A stretch of 15,000 nucleotides of DNA from Actinidia chinensis. Lineage: Eukaryota; Streptophyta; Magnoliopsida; Ericales; Actinidiaceae. The DNA lies in the NCBI GenBank assembly GCA_009663005.1, contig VIGQ01002252.1, positions 20,001-35,000 on the forward strand, read 5' to 3'. The stretch's first letter is position 1. Each line of letters opens with the position of its first letter. The position numbers and the translations under genes were made by a program. Below the pieces are notes generated by a model. That model was not told the origin of the DNA, did no database searches, and saw only the letters and a list, made by a program, of their open reading frames with translations. Positions 1 to 8,414 of this stretch are shown here, piece by piece.

Positions 1-690
1 AAAGAAATCTAAAACTGATCAGATATTATCTACAAAGCAAGCATAACTCACAATATAAAGGATGTTAAACACAATCCAAGAAAATTCATAATTCCACAGT
101 TATCATAAATTTTAAAAATAACAAACAACACATATTAACTTAACTTACCATGACTATTGGACAAATCGAATCACTTGGGTCAGTCCCCAAGTCTGAATGA
201 TAGGGAGCCCCAAGCTGGAAGACTTTCAAACGGGAATAGATTAGAGATGTCATTATGGTTTGGAGTGGATAACACTACACTCTATTAAACGGCCTACTCG
301 TGATATAACAATACTAAATATTTTGATCCATTTCAAGCACCTTCAAAACAAGGAGGTCACCACCTAACAAATAAACTATAATTGGAGGCCGATGATCTTT
401 GGGCTGTTTAATGTAATTGGTACTGTGGATTAGGCATGCCCTCTCATAATATAATATAATCTAATTGATTGAATTTTGAGTTATACCCTAAATGTTAGGT
501 GAACTTCATGGTTCGACTAATCTTAAACGTTACTACCTTATTCTGATCGTCCTGGACCTAAATAGTATCTTATTCAATTGGCAGACTTTAGATGAAGGTT
601 TTGCAGGTCAATGGACTAATCGAGTAGGTAGTTGATCAATAACTTTAATAATTGGTATCTTGTTAATATTGGCCGAGCATAAGAGAAAGA
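1..690. other. AT-rich stretch without a recognised gene
   Basis: Apart from one weak minus-strand exon candidate (149-253), no coding signal, RNA gene or repeat with clear ends was found. Reading frames on both strands are short and broken by stops. The base composition is ordinary for plant intergenic DNA. Confidence 0.6.
149..253 (-). CDS. Weak candidate exon, unidentified
   Basis: On the minus strand an ATG at 253-251 opens 35 codons that end exactly at a consensus plant splice donor (ATG|GTAAGTTA, intron side 148-141). The peptide begins MTSLIYSRLK and ends SICPIVM, with a mixed, coding-like composition; it matches no family I know. The frame upstream of the ATG meets a stop codon within a few codons, so the exon would have to start with this ATG or at an unrecognised acceptor. 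No downstream partner exon can be seen because the window ends 148 bases further on. A chance open frame next to a chance GT donor is the main alternative. Confidence 0.2.
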
Positions 691-770
691 TGTTTACTCG
701 GGCGGATCGACCCGCCCGGAGGGACCTGGCTTCAGTCCAAAAGAGGGGCAGTGCCCCGCCTCCGATTCCA
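691..770. repeat. GC-rich patch with a 7-bp perfect inverted repeat
   Basis: This patch is much richer in G and C than the surrounding DNA. It contains CGGGCGG (699-705) and its exact reverse complement CCGCCCG (712-718), separated by six bases, so it could form a short hairpin. A second GC-rich palindrome-like run, GGGGCAGTGCCCCGCC, follows at about 746. The patch may be a fragment of a GC-richer mobile element. No coding frame supports a gene. Confidence 0.4.
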
Positions 771-1227
771 TGAGAATAAGTAAATAATGTTGTAAAAGTA
801 GTGGTTATCTCGCTTTTGCCGGTTGCCCATTGCTAGAAAATAAGTGTCTGGCCGAGTAAATGTGTGCCATGTCTACCATGGCCTAGAAATTAATGCCATG
901 GCTTGGTCGACGTTGCCATACTGCCCATTGCTAGCATTTTTTATGTATTTCATCATTATATATGAACTACATATATTATAAATCTCTGTTCAAACTTTTT
1001 TTCGATTTTTTTCAATTTTTAAAACTATTTTCTCTATTAGTAGGTGTTGTAGCCTTAATAGAAATCTTTGCCATCCCTTAAGAGAAATCTTTTTCAGACT
1101 GTAGTTGGGTCGATGACCTACAAAACAGCTCCTCCTTAGTAAGTCAACGGACCCTAAGTGACGGGCATCTTTCTAATATCCCATTCCTTAATTTGATTTT
1201 AATATTTCTATATAACCTTATGGAAAA
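771..1227. other. No gene; short direct repeat TGCCCATTGCTAG
   Basis: The 13-base word TGCCCATTGCTAG occurs at 823-835 and again at 922-934, 99 bases apart. Between them CCATGG occurs twice, about 25 bases apart. The region may be a fragment of a decayed mobile element, but no ends or coding motifs were seen. Confidence 0.4.
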
Positions 1228-1405
1228 TGTTATGGATACACCGCAAAATTTCACCCCCAATTGCATCCCTGAGAGAGAGAGACACTACGAGAAAGTGGGT
1301 CCTCACACACTCCAAAGTTTGGGGTGTGGAGCCCACCCCAATTGTGTGGGCCCACTTTCTTTGTGTCTCTCCTCTCCTAGGGGTGCAATTTGGAGTGTAC
1401 CCATC
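1228..1405. mobile_element. MITE-like foldback element
   Basis: A left arm (about 1257-1308) pairs with a right arm (about 1344-1393). Both contain CAATTGCA or GCAATTTG at the outer end, a GAGAGACAC or GTGTCTCTC block in the middle and GAAAGTGGG or CCCACTTTC towards the centre. Similarity extends outwards, more weakly, to ATGGATACAC near 1232 and GTGTACCCAT near 1395-1404. At the centre a second perfect 8-bp stem, TTGGGGTG (1319-1326) with CACCCCAA (1334-1341), forms the tip. The short size, long inverted arms and lack of coding capacity fit a miniature foldback element, or a precursor of small RNAs. No clear target duplication was found, so the outer limits are approximate. Plus-strand open frames crossing it are by-products of the hairpin. 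Confidence 0.6.
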
Positions 1406-1737
1406 GTACTACCATACCTCTATACCTTATTATGGTATTATGTACTTAGATTTTGACCACGGTAGTTATTTTGTGATTTTTGAGATTTTTTGACAACAAA
1501 ATTTTGATCAGAATAGAATTTTCTGACGAAATTTATTAAAAAATTGGACACATCTCAAAACTTGGACGCCATGTCATGAGTTGGTATGGTTTTCTTTGCT
1601 ATGTAAACATGGCTAAGCAGTAATTAATTAGTTATGCCACATAGAACAATGGCTTAGAAACTTGGCTCTAATGGAAGACAAACCTCATTAATTATCAAGC
1701 CACCTCATAGTGGAGGACTCACCACCATGACTCACCG
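1406..1737. other. No gene seen
   Basis: AT-rich sequence between the foldback element and the hAT-like element. No coding frame, promoter with a linked gene or repeat with definable ends was recognised. Confidence 0.6.
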
Positions 1738-1745
1738 TTTAGACC

Positions 1746-2674
1746 CATAGTTTTAGAAGCGAATCGGCGATTGAAAAAGGGTCAAGATATCGTCAAGATT
1801 TCACTGGTTCAATATGATTCAGCCCGACTTATATAATAAATAAATAATTAAAAATATATTTAAATAAAAATAATTTAAGAAAATTATAAAAGGTTAAAAC
1901 ATACTATTTTTTATACAATTAATGTAAAATAAGACAAAATAACCAAATATCTATAAAGGAAAGTACAAAAAATATATAATTATAAAAACATTTTTAAGAG
2001 GCTTTTTTTCTTTTCAATTTTAATTTTTCAACTATTACTTAATTGATATTTATATTTAAAAGAAAAAAAAAAATAAAACTTGTCAATAATATTTATTATT
2101 TAAGATATAAGAAGTGCATTATTTGTGTGAACTTTATTTTTTTATTTTTTCTTCCTATACCCTCCTATTTTTTATTTTTATTTTTTAATTTAGTTTATAT
2201 TTTTTTTAAATTGAAGTAATTTTGAATCAATTGTATCTGATATATTAATGATAACATAATAAATATCTAAAGAGAATACCAAATGTAAGACAGAGAGAAA
2301 CGTGCGTTATTTAACGTTTTCATAAATAGTCAATTAAAGATGACGAGATACTAGTTATATAATAAAAGACCATTTTTTTTTCATTCTCTTGATTTTCATT
2401 TGAGATTTTCTTTTTTTTATTAAAAAATCCATAAAAATTATTTTTTAAAAATAAAAATTATTTGAAATTTTGTGTAATTTTGAGTTTTTTTTTAACTTTT
2501 TTCAAAATTGGCCGGTGTTCATTTGGTTTCTTTAAAAATCGATCAGTGCAACCCGGGATCAATAAGGTTCACATGCATTTTTCGATAAATTAATTGAACC
2601 GTTACCGGTTCAGGGTCCGGTTTCCGGTTAAACCGGTTGAACCAGCCAGTCCGGGTTCAGTTTTTATAACTATG
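1746..2674. mobile_element. Non-autonomous hAT-like DNA transposon (929 bp)
   Basis: The left end reads CATAGTTTTAGAAGC and the reverse complement of the right end reads CATAGTTATAAAAAC, so 12 of 15 positions match. The element is flanked by TTTAGACC (1738-1745) and CATAGACC (2675-2682), an 8-bp target duplication with two mismatches. An 8-bp duplication and TIRs starting with CA fit the hAT superfamily. The inside is extremely AT-rich and has no transposase-like frame, so the element is non-autonomous. Close to the right end are repeated CCGG words (CCGGTTAAACCGG and neighbours, 2600-2656), which could act as subterminal transposase-binding motifs. The mismatches suggest an old insertion. 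A MULE with a 9-bp duplication is the alternative, since the flanks match 7 of 9 if one more base is taken. Confidence 0.6.
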
Positions 2675-2682
2675 CATAGACC

Positions 2683-3440
2683 AACATCTTATGTTGCCCG
2701 TTTTCAACAGAAAGATAAAGGGAGAGAGAAGTTTAGAAGAAAAAGAGAGAAAGACAGATGGAAGTTCTTAATCAATGTTGTTCTTCTCCTACTAGGTAAA
2801 TCTCATCATCTATCTTATATTTTGTATTTTCTTCACTTCGAGAAGGGTTTTAGTGGCTTTATATTTGAAGGTATAATGTCGTGGTTATGGTTGAATCTTC
2901 AAAATACCTTAAAAATAACGGCACTGGTATGCTATTTTAGGACCAAAACTCAGGTTTTGCTCCTGACGCAGCAGTCGTTATTTAGGCATTATAACTCTTC
3001 TATGCTATTCGTTTGATTTTATTCAAGTTGCCATTAAACATATATTTCAATTTCTACTATAAAATCCCAAATATGTAAAAAAATAAAATTAAGTAAATTA
3101 GATTATATAAAATTCACAATCATACGAAATAGTAAAGCATGTTATTATGTGAAATAAATATAATTATGCTTTAAGATTAAGGGGGATTATTTAGAAATTT
3201 TATCAAAAACATAAAATTTTTACCCGAAAAAAAATTCTCTATTAAAGCATAATAGAAAAATAGACACGTAGTAATGTTTTATGACTGAACCATGTGAATC
3301 ACTAAGGACCACATGGTAGTAAGACTCACCACAATAATCATTATAAGATTTAATCAAACTATGCCACATAAATTAAAAATGTCAAAACCACTTAACCACA
3401 ACCTTTTTTGGCCCAGCATTTCTGTTGGGGACTTGACAGC
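2683..3440. other. No gene seen
   Basis: AT-rich sequence. The longest plus-strand open frame starts inside the transposon end (2594) and runs to 3016. It has no recognisable domain, a composition that follows the local base bias, and no conserved features, so it is treated as chance. Purine-rich runs occur near 2708-2762. Confidence 0.55.
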
Positions 3441-3441
3441 T

Positions 3442-3560
3442 GAGAGAGAGAAGAAACGAGAAAGAAGAGAAAAAAAGGATAGGGAGAAGAGAGAGAGAGA
3501 ATGAGCTGCTTAGAGAGAGAAAGAAAGAGAGGAAGAAGAAGAAGAAAGAAAGGAGAAAGG
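3442..3560 (+). repeat. GA-rich purine tract
   Basis: About 120 bases of nearly pure purine, made of GAGAGA, AAGAAG and AGGAAG runs and broken only around 3503-3512. Tracts like this occur in plant 5' leaders and in retrotransposon leaders as well as in simple repeats. No linked coding region follows, so it is called a simple, low-complexity repeat. Open frames on either strand across it are artefacts of the bias. Confidence 0.7.
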
Positions 3561-4128
3561 CTTAGGAACCACCAATGATTTTCACACATTAATCTCACTT
3601 TTCTCTCCTATTATTTTTGTATTTACTTAGCCTATGGAAATGGGTCTAAATACTCTAGGATTGAGTGGTATACTCTATCGTAGTTAAAATTAAAAAAATA
3701 CGTTGAAAATACGATACGAGGACACCGTTTTAGGATCTAGTGTCAACTAAAGTTAAGCCATATTTTTGTTTTAAAATCACTATTAGTATTTTGACCATAA
3801 CTTTTTCATACAAAAATATTTTAAGTTGATTCAAGTGTCGTTTAATATCTAAAAGTTGCTTCAAATAGTATTTTCCCAATTCCAAGCTTAAATGGCCCAA
3901 ACAGATTTGGAAGTTCATCTAGAAAAATTAAGTTCTCGATTTTTTTCAGTTGTATCGTTTAACATTTCTTCTCAACCATTTAAATTTTTTTGTTTTAAGC
4001 TACTAATCATGCTCGACTGGTTGAACATTTTTCACAACCACTTGAATTTTTTCCCAACCGCTGAGCCCTATATCAAGTCAATTTTGAACACCAAAGCGTA
4101 CACGGTTAGCCTAGTCTTTAGTAAAAAA
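3561..4128. other. No gene; possible decayed LTR or leader sequence
   Basis: No coding domain was recognised. From about 3970 to 4060 a loose motif recurs three times: TCAACCATTTAAATTTTTTT, ACAACCACTTGAATTTTTTC and CAACCGCTGAG. The surrounding wording, including GACCATAACTTTTTCATAC at 3793, reminds me of leader regions of plant Ty3/gypsy elements. That link is from memory and weak. Confidence 0.3.
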
Positions 4129-4250
4129 ACACGTAACTACATTTTAAATACTTACGTAAAGTTCTAAACTCTAATCATTTTAATAAATGACACTTAACTA
4201 CATTTTAAATACTTAAGTAAAGTTCTAAACTCTAATCATTTTAATAAATG
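4129..4250. repeat. Recent 61-bp tandem duplication
   Basis: Copy 1 (4129-4189) and copy 2 (4190-4250) lie head to tail. They differ only at 4133/4194 (G/T) and 4155/4216 (C/A), so 59 of 61 positions match. The near identity, compared with the decayed surroundings, points to a young slippage or unequal-exchange event. It has no coding meaning. Confidence 0.95.
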
Positions 4251-5381
4251 ATATATATAGAAAATCAATCCAATTAGCCTAAAGATTACGATGAACAAGT
4301 GTAGTACAACATATACGTAAAACAAGTAAATAACCTTAATCTCGATAGTAGAGTAAATTACTTTTTTATGATATGATATATGCATGAAATTATGTTATGC
4401 TATACAAATCAAACCCATAAATTAGATAAGAATCTTTTGAAATGATTTCGCATGTATATGCCTATATACCATATATTTTTACATTTCGGGAAGGCCTCGG
4501 CCGCATACCCGACTCAAAGAGGTGTGGAACTATGTTTTATCAAACTCGACTAATGAAGAGAGAGCATAATACATAATGTATGTTTCAAGAATTATATTAA
4601 CTCAGATATAGGCAAACCCACATAACAAGCATAAATTTTGAACAAGTTATTGCAAAAGATCAAATATTTTATCTTTATCTACGCTATGTATATATACGCA
4701 ATCTACCATGGATATTTCTTACTTTTGAAATGATATTGAATCTATGTTAGAGATTATAGTTATACGCCAAGCAAATGTACTTAGGGACATTGTTTCTGAT
4801 AATGTTTCAAGAGACAAAAGCAAGCAGGTGGAGTAGAACGATAGAAGCATACATTTTGAACTTCATGTTGACAATGTAAACTTTAAGATAGATTAAAGTC
4901 ATGTCATGTAACAAGAATATGAACTCATGTAGTGTAGCCCGGACTAGAATGTATGAGGTTTTTTGAACATGTAATGTATGTAAGTATGTATGAATGATAT
5001 GACAGAAATACTTTCTCTACTGATACGGGCATGTATTTTGAATGAATGAATTTAATACCAAATTTATATTGGCTCCAAAAATAAATATACATGTTTCGCT
5101 TTCGTACACGAAAAGAAAAAAATAAAGAAAAAAAAAAGACAAGAGAAAAAACAGCTGAAGCCGCCCGGACGTGTGAAGCCACATGGGCATTGGGGGGTCG
5201 TACATTATGTATCAAAGGCCTAACGGTACCGATAGAATTGCTACTATGCTCTTAATGCATGATGATTACCGTGTCAAGATTATGTATGTTATGATGTACT
5301 CGCAGTAGGAACTCATAGTAATGGATTCATTTGTTAGGATACTCATCTATCAATGATCTTACGTTTAATCATATCGATGTT
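4251..5381 (+). other. Probable leader and/or LTR remnant of relic A
   Basis: No gene is visible. The sequence is rich in ATGTATG and ATGATAT words and lies directly upstream of the gag start of relic A, where a 5' LTR and leader would be expected. The part around 5150-5230 (a GCCGCCCGGACGTGTG block followed by GGGCATTGGGGGGTCGTACA) resembles LTRs of plant Tekay/Del-type chromoviruses as I remember them. No LTR ends, tRNA primer-binding site or target duplication could be defined, so the limits are only bracketing positions. Confidence 0.35.
5071..5176 (+). repeat. Dispersed direct repeat, copy 1
   Basis: It starts GGCTCCAAAAATAAATATAC, continues through a purine-rich AAGAAAAAAATAAAG core and ends around GCCGCCCGGACGTGTG. 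A second copy with small indels lies at 5824-5925, about 750 bases downstream and in the same orientation. By eye more than four fifths of positions agree. Copy 1 sits in the probable leader or LTR of relic A. Confidence 0.85.
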
Positions 5382-5763
5382 ATGACTCATGAGGAAAGTA
5401 TAGGGTGAGGAGACAGAGGGGGCTGGGAGGGACGTAACCCCGATGTCCTAATAGATTGAGAAGAGGCTTAAAAGTCTTGGGTCAATGCTCTAGAGCACCA
5501 TAATCCTACCCCAGGGTTTCATAATCCAACAATTTCGCGACCTAAGGCCCCTACGTTTGAAGTCACGACTAATCCCAAGTGGCCAAACATTGACTAAAGA
5601 GATCAGGAAGACTTACCACGTGTTTCCATGCACAGATGAATAGAAGGTTAGTTTGTTGACCATACAGTTTATGGGAGAGGCACAGAATGGGGCGAGTCAC
5701 TTAGAGAGGGAGCCCACATTATGTGTGAAACGATTTCAGGTACTTTTGATGACAAAGTATTTC

Positions 5764-5986
5764 CAGAAGTGCTTAAGTCAAACAAACTCAAGGAATTATC
5801 CATTTGACAATAGGGAAGACATGGGCTCCAAAAATAATATACATGTTTCTTTTGCACACGAAAGAAAAAAATAAAGAAGAAAAAAAAGATAAGGAAAATA
5901 GCTGAAAGCGCCCGGCACCGTGGAAGGATTCAGAAGCGCTTTAAGTCAATAAAAAAATCAAGGAATTCATCCATTTGAAATAAAGG
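5764..5986 (+). repeat. Duplicated gag piece flanking an inserted leader segment
   Basis: The gag segment at 5764-5814 (CAGAAGTGCTTAAGTCAAAC onwards) is repeated at 5931-5986 (CAGAAGCGCTTTAAGTCAAT onwards). Both versions encode the part of gag around FPEVLKS and KEFIHL. The two copies are about 167 bases apart. Between them sits the second copy (5824-5925) of the 5071-5176 repeat. The flanking duplication, of about 51-56 bases, is far too long for an ordinary target-site duplication. Template switching during reverse transcription, or ectopic repair, would explain it better. Confidence 0.75.
5824..5925 (+). repeat. Dispersed direct repeat, copy 2 (inside gag)
   Basis: It starts GGCTCCAAAAATAATATACA and ends around GCGCCCGGCACCGTGG. 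It aligns with 5071-5176 throughout with a few indels and substitutions. It interrupts the gag reading frame of relic A. Confidence 0.85.
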
Positions 5987-6549
5987 AATACGGCGGTTGA
6001 TTGGCATATGAGGCCAAGTTCCCTAAATTGACACATAGCCCCTATATGTATGACAACTGAGGAGAAAATGGCGAGAAAATTTGAGATGGTTCGAAAGGGA
6101 ACATCAAGAATCGATTGGAATTGCTCCAGCTGCCTATGTATGCGGAGGTGGTGAATTGTGCACTCCTAACTAAAAAGAGTAAAGAAGAATATTACCAGGA
6201 CAAAGACAACAAGAGAAAGAGAGAAGTATCCAAGGGACCGAGAGGGTCAAATGCCAACCAATCCAAGAAATTAAACACAGGAACAATGAACAAGAGCTAC
6301 TCATTATCATCATCCAAAGAAACTTATCTACAATACCTCAAGTGTGGAAAGTTTTATAAGGGAACTGTTTGTTATACAGGAATGGGAGCCTGCTTCAATT
6401 GTGGCTAATAAGGCCATATGATTAGGGACTGTCTCAAATCTAATCAGTTACAAACTATGGTCGCTTTAACCGCGAGACCATCCCTATCCGTTCAGAAACC
6501 TACTTCTATGGCTAGAAGGGGTCAACTTTAAACAAAGTAGAGTATTCGC

Positions 6550-6910
6550 ACTTTACCCTAGAGCCGTACAAGCTTCTACATCTATGGTCTCAGGTAGACT
6601 CACCAATCGATTCATATCCTGCTCATGTATTGATAGTTTTTTGGATTTCTATCCACTGCTTTTTAAATCACGCCTTAGTTTTTTCACTAATGGTCTACCC
6701 CAGCTCCCTTAACCCTTAAAACTTTACCTTACTGTTTTTAACCTACCTAAAACCGACCTACCCCGTCTAGGGACTCCATAATATGTTCCAATCTTTAGAG
6801 AATTGTGAAATTCAAGTACATTCGGTCCTTCTACATGTAAATCTACTTCCCTTTAGACATTCAAAACTTTAATATTTATTTTGGGAATGAATTGGTTAGT
6901 TTCAAATTAT
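6550..6910 (+). pseudogene. Retropepsin-like protease pseudogene of relic A
   Basis: The region aligns by eye with the aspartic protease of plant Ty3/gypsy elements. AHVLI near 6621 sits where the flap before the active site belongs, but the usual Asp-Ser/Thr-Gly triplet reads VFW, so the catalytic aspartate is lost. Further on, the phrases ENCEIQVHSVLLHVNLLPF (about 6796-6855) and ILGMNWLVS (6878-6904) match the C-terminal part, including the conserved ILGMDWL box. Several frame changes and stops occur in between. Confidence 0.7.
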
Positions 6911-7079
6911 GTATGATGCCACATCAATTGTGTGGACAAAGAAAGTAAATTTTTTAAATTTCTACAACCAAAACTATCATTTTAAGCAAAAAAGTGTTTC
7001 CCTCCACCCTAACCTCCATCTCTTATATGCCTGCACTTTTCGTTTGCTCTTAGAATGAAGGCCAAGGTTATTCTGCATC

Positions 7080-7290
7080 TATATAGATTATACAACCAAT
7101 AAATCAACCTTATGATATCCTATTTGTGAAAGAATTTATGGACATATTTCCTGATGACCTTGTTAAGTTGCTCCAAAAATGAGGGAATTGAAATTCACCA
7201 TATTTAGACTTAGTTCCGGGTATCTTTTTAATTTCTAAGGACACCATACAGAATGGCATAATACCCCGCAACCCATTGATTTCCTTTAAT
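7080..7290 (+). pseudogene. RT N-terminal fragment of relic A
   Basis: The phrase VKEFMDIFPDDL (about 7126-7161), followed by a degenerate LLPK and then DLVPGIFLISKDT in another frame, matches the start of plant Ty3/gypsy reverse transcriptase, which typically reads FPDVFPDDLPGLPP followed by LVPGTSPIS. The match fades after about 7265 and no VKKK, LRSGYHQ or IDD box follows. The RT is therefore cut off before its catalytic core. A frame shift at about 7170 already breaks the fragment. Confidence 0.75.
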
Positions 7291-7432
7291 TATGCCTCAT
7301 GTTAATTTTGATTTTTCTCGGGTCAATTGTAATTATTCAATTTAGAATCAAATGACCTAAGTGGCCAATGAGAAACTAATTGCAACTAGAGTAGTGGGTG
7401 AGGAACACATGGGATTAAATTCAATTGTTTAA

Positions 7433-7440
7433 TATAAATA
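7433..7440 (+). promoter_or_regulatory. TATA box of the LTR-like segment
   Basis: TATAAATA is followed by a C-rich stretch (TTCCACACCCAAACAC) and then the purine leader. A transcript would be expected to start near 7465. This is sequence inference only. Confidence 0.45.
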
Positions 7441-7480
7441 CTTCCACACCCAAACACTTTCACAACACACAATTATGTAA

Positions 7481-7552
7481 AGAGAGAGGGGAGAGGGACG
7501 AGAGAGAGAAAAAATAGTGAGAAATAAAAGGAGTAGGAGGAAGAAGAGCTTG
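7481..7552 (+). repeat. GA-rich leader tract
   Basis: A run of GAGAGAGG, GAGGGACGAGAGAG and GGAGGAAGAAGAG lies about 40 bases after the TATA box. The placement fits a retrotransposon or gene 5' leader. It resembles the purine tract at 3442-3560 in composition but not in detail. Confidence 0.6.
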
Positions 7553-8013
7553 GAAAACCCCAAATCCAAAGCCATAAGAAAGACCATTGGAAAGCTCACA
7601 AGCTTAAGTAGGGTTAATACTTAACCTTATAGATAAGTATATGTTGTATGTATAGTGAAGGAAATCTATTGGGTTTGCCTTAACTTCTTAAATGCACCTA
7701 GAAAGGGTGTTGGTGAGTTTGGAGAGGACTCATTTGAGTCCCAATTTCCTTGATTTTAGGAGCTTGAAGCTCAATATTAAGGATTTGAGGTGGGGTTTGA
7801 AAACCCCAAAATTTTTCATGAGTTAGGATTTTGAAAACTTTAAATCTTAGGATCCTTTAATTCATGGTTATTTTCCTTTCTATTTGAGTTATGTTATCCC
7901 TGTTAGTGAGTATTTGAAACCATGAAACCTTGATTGAAGATAGATTGAGGTGTTGATTTGAGTTGAAGGTGAAATGAAGAGATTGAAATTTGAACCAAAA
8001 GAAATCGTTGCCG

Positions 8014-8153
8014 TTCCAATGCCCGTTGCAAACCAGTTCCAACGCTAAGGCCTGTGGTAAAAAAGTTAGTCTCGGAAAATTCCAACGCCCTCGTTGAAGC
8101 CATTCCAACGCGGAAGCCGTTCCAAGACCCATTGGAAAGCACATTCCAATTGC
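8014..8153 (+). repeat. Cluster of six TTCCAAC/TGC words
   Basis: TTCCAATGC or TTCCAACGC or a close variant begins at 8014, 8037, 8080, 8103, 8120 and 8144. Each is followed within a short distance by a partial reverse complement such as CGTTGCAA, CGTTGAAG, CATTGGAA or CGTTGGAA. The cluster is therefore a string of small, imperfect inverted units. It is the GC-richest part of its neighbourhood. Three overlapping open frames across it are by-products of the repetition. Confidence 0.75.
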
Positions 8154-8270
8154 CCCGTTGGAAGGAGTTTCCATGCCTGGACCTAATTTGCGTAACCTTG
8201 GAAAATTTCACTGGAGAAATAATGGGGTTGTGTATGTGTCTCCACCTTTAGTTAATATGTGACATTTAGC

Positions 8271-8414
8271 CAAGAATGCAAACTTAGGTGTTTTTTCTCA
8301 GTACGTTAAAAATATATAAAGAGGAGAAAAGGAAAATTCAATAAACATGTAACTACAAACTAATTACATGGTGATATAAAAACATTACTAATTATTAACA
8401 TAAATTATAGTTAC
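8271..8414. other. AT-rich junction between LTR-like segment and relic B
   Basis: The sequence is AT-rich and neither the LTR-like segment nor the RNase H frame of relic B can be followed through it. The break point of relic B lies at or just before 8415. Confidence 0.4.

Larger units (their letters stand above)
5382..6480 (+). pseudogene. gag pseudogene of relic A
   Basis: Gag would form the particle shell and bind the element RNA. From an ATG at 5382 one frame gives a gag-like start (short phrases such as GDRGGWEGRNP and RPKAPTFEVTTNP) with TGA and TAA codons inside. The later phrases TDE, QFMGEAQ, AYEAKF, EKMARKFE and MYAEVV follow in shifting frames in the order expected for the retrotransposon gag domain. 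The longest intact piece is 6115-6408. Its C-terminus holds the knuckle CFNCG-stop-stop-GHMIRDC, with two adjacent TAA codons at 6406-6411 but correct C-x2-C-x4-H-x4-C spacing. An inserted repeat with a duplicated gag piece splits the domain at 5764-5986. Confidence 0.8.
5382..7290 (+). mobile_element. Ty3/gypsy retrotransposon relic A (gag, PR, start of RT)
   Basis: A plus-strand retroelement body is recognisable by its domain order: gag with a CCHC zinc knuckle (to about 6440), a protease region (about 6550-6910) and the linker and first strand of reverse transcriptase (about 7080-7290). The order gag-PR-RT and the phrases ILGMNWL and EFMDIFPDD are typical of plant Ty3/gypsy elements. Many in-frame stops and frame shifts mean no protein can be made. 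It ends abruptly before the catalytic part of RT. RNase H and integrase are absent, and an unrelated LTR-like segment follows. Confidence 0.85.
7300..8270 (+). mobile_element. LTR-like segment, plus strand
   Basis: This segment lies exactly where relic A (plus) and relic B (minus) both break off. It has a TATA box (TATAAATA, 7433-7440), a purine-rich transcribed-leader-like run (7481-7552) and a repeat cluster at its end, a layout typical of a plant LTR plus leader. No coding domain is seen; open frames near 7857-8251 overlap on both strands and follow the repeat pattern. LTR ends with TG and CA and a 5-bp target duplication could not be fixed, so a solo LTR, a truncated element and an unrelated promoter fragment all remain possible. 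Confidence 0.4.

Noticed and set aside
691..770. Fragment of ribosomal DNA
   Set aside because: The GC-rich patch is short and I could not match it to any conserved rRNA stretch.
1193..1493. Two overlapping plus-strand open frames of 87-88 codons
   Set aside because: They run through the foldback hairpin and have no domain. Their openness follows from the local base pattern.
2594..3016. 140-codon plus-strand open frame
   Set aside because: It starts inside the transposon terminal sequence, has no domain or conserved motif, and its residues follow the AT- and purine-rich composition.
3313..3598. Lysine/arginine/glutamate-rich plus-strand frame and serine/leucine-rich minus-strand frame
   Set aside because: Both are direct translations of the GA-rich tract and are low-complexity artefacts.
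5764..5986. Reading the duplicated gag piece as a target-site duplication of an inserted transposon
   Set aside because: At 51-56 bases it is much longer than any usual target duplication, and the inserted segment has no terminal inverted repeats.
7857..8251. Three overlapping open frames of 65-105 codons on both strands
   Set aside because: They overlap each other across the TTCCAACGC cluster. Repetition without stops explains the openness, and no domain is recognisable.
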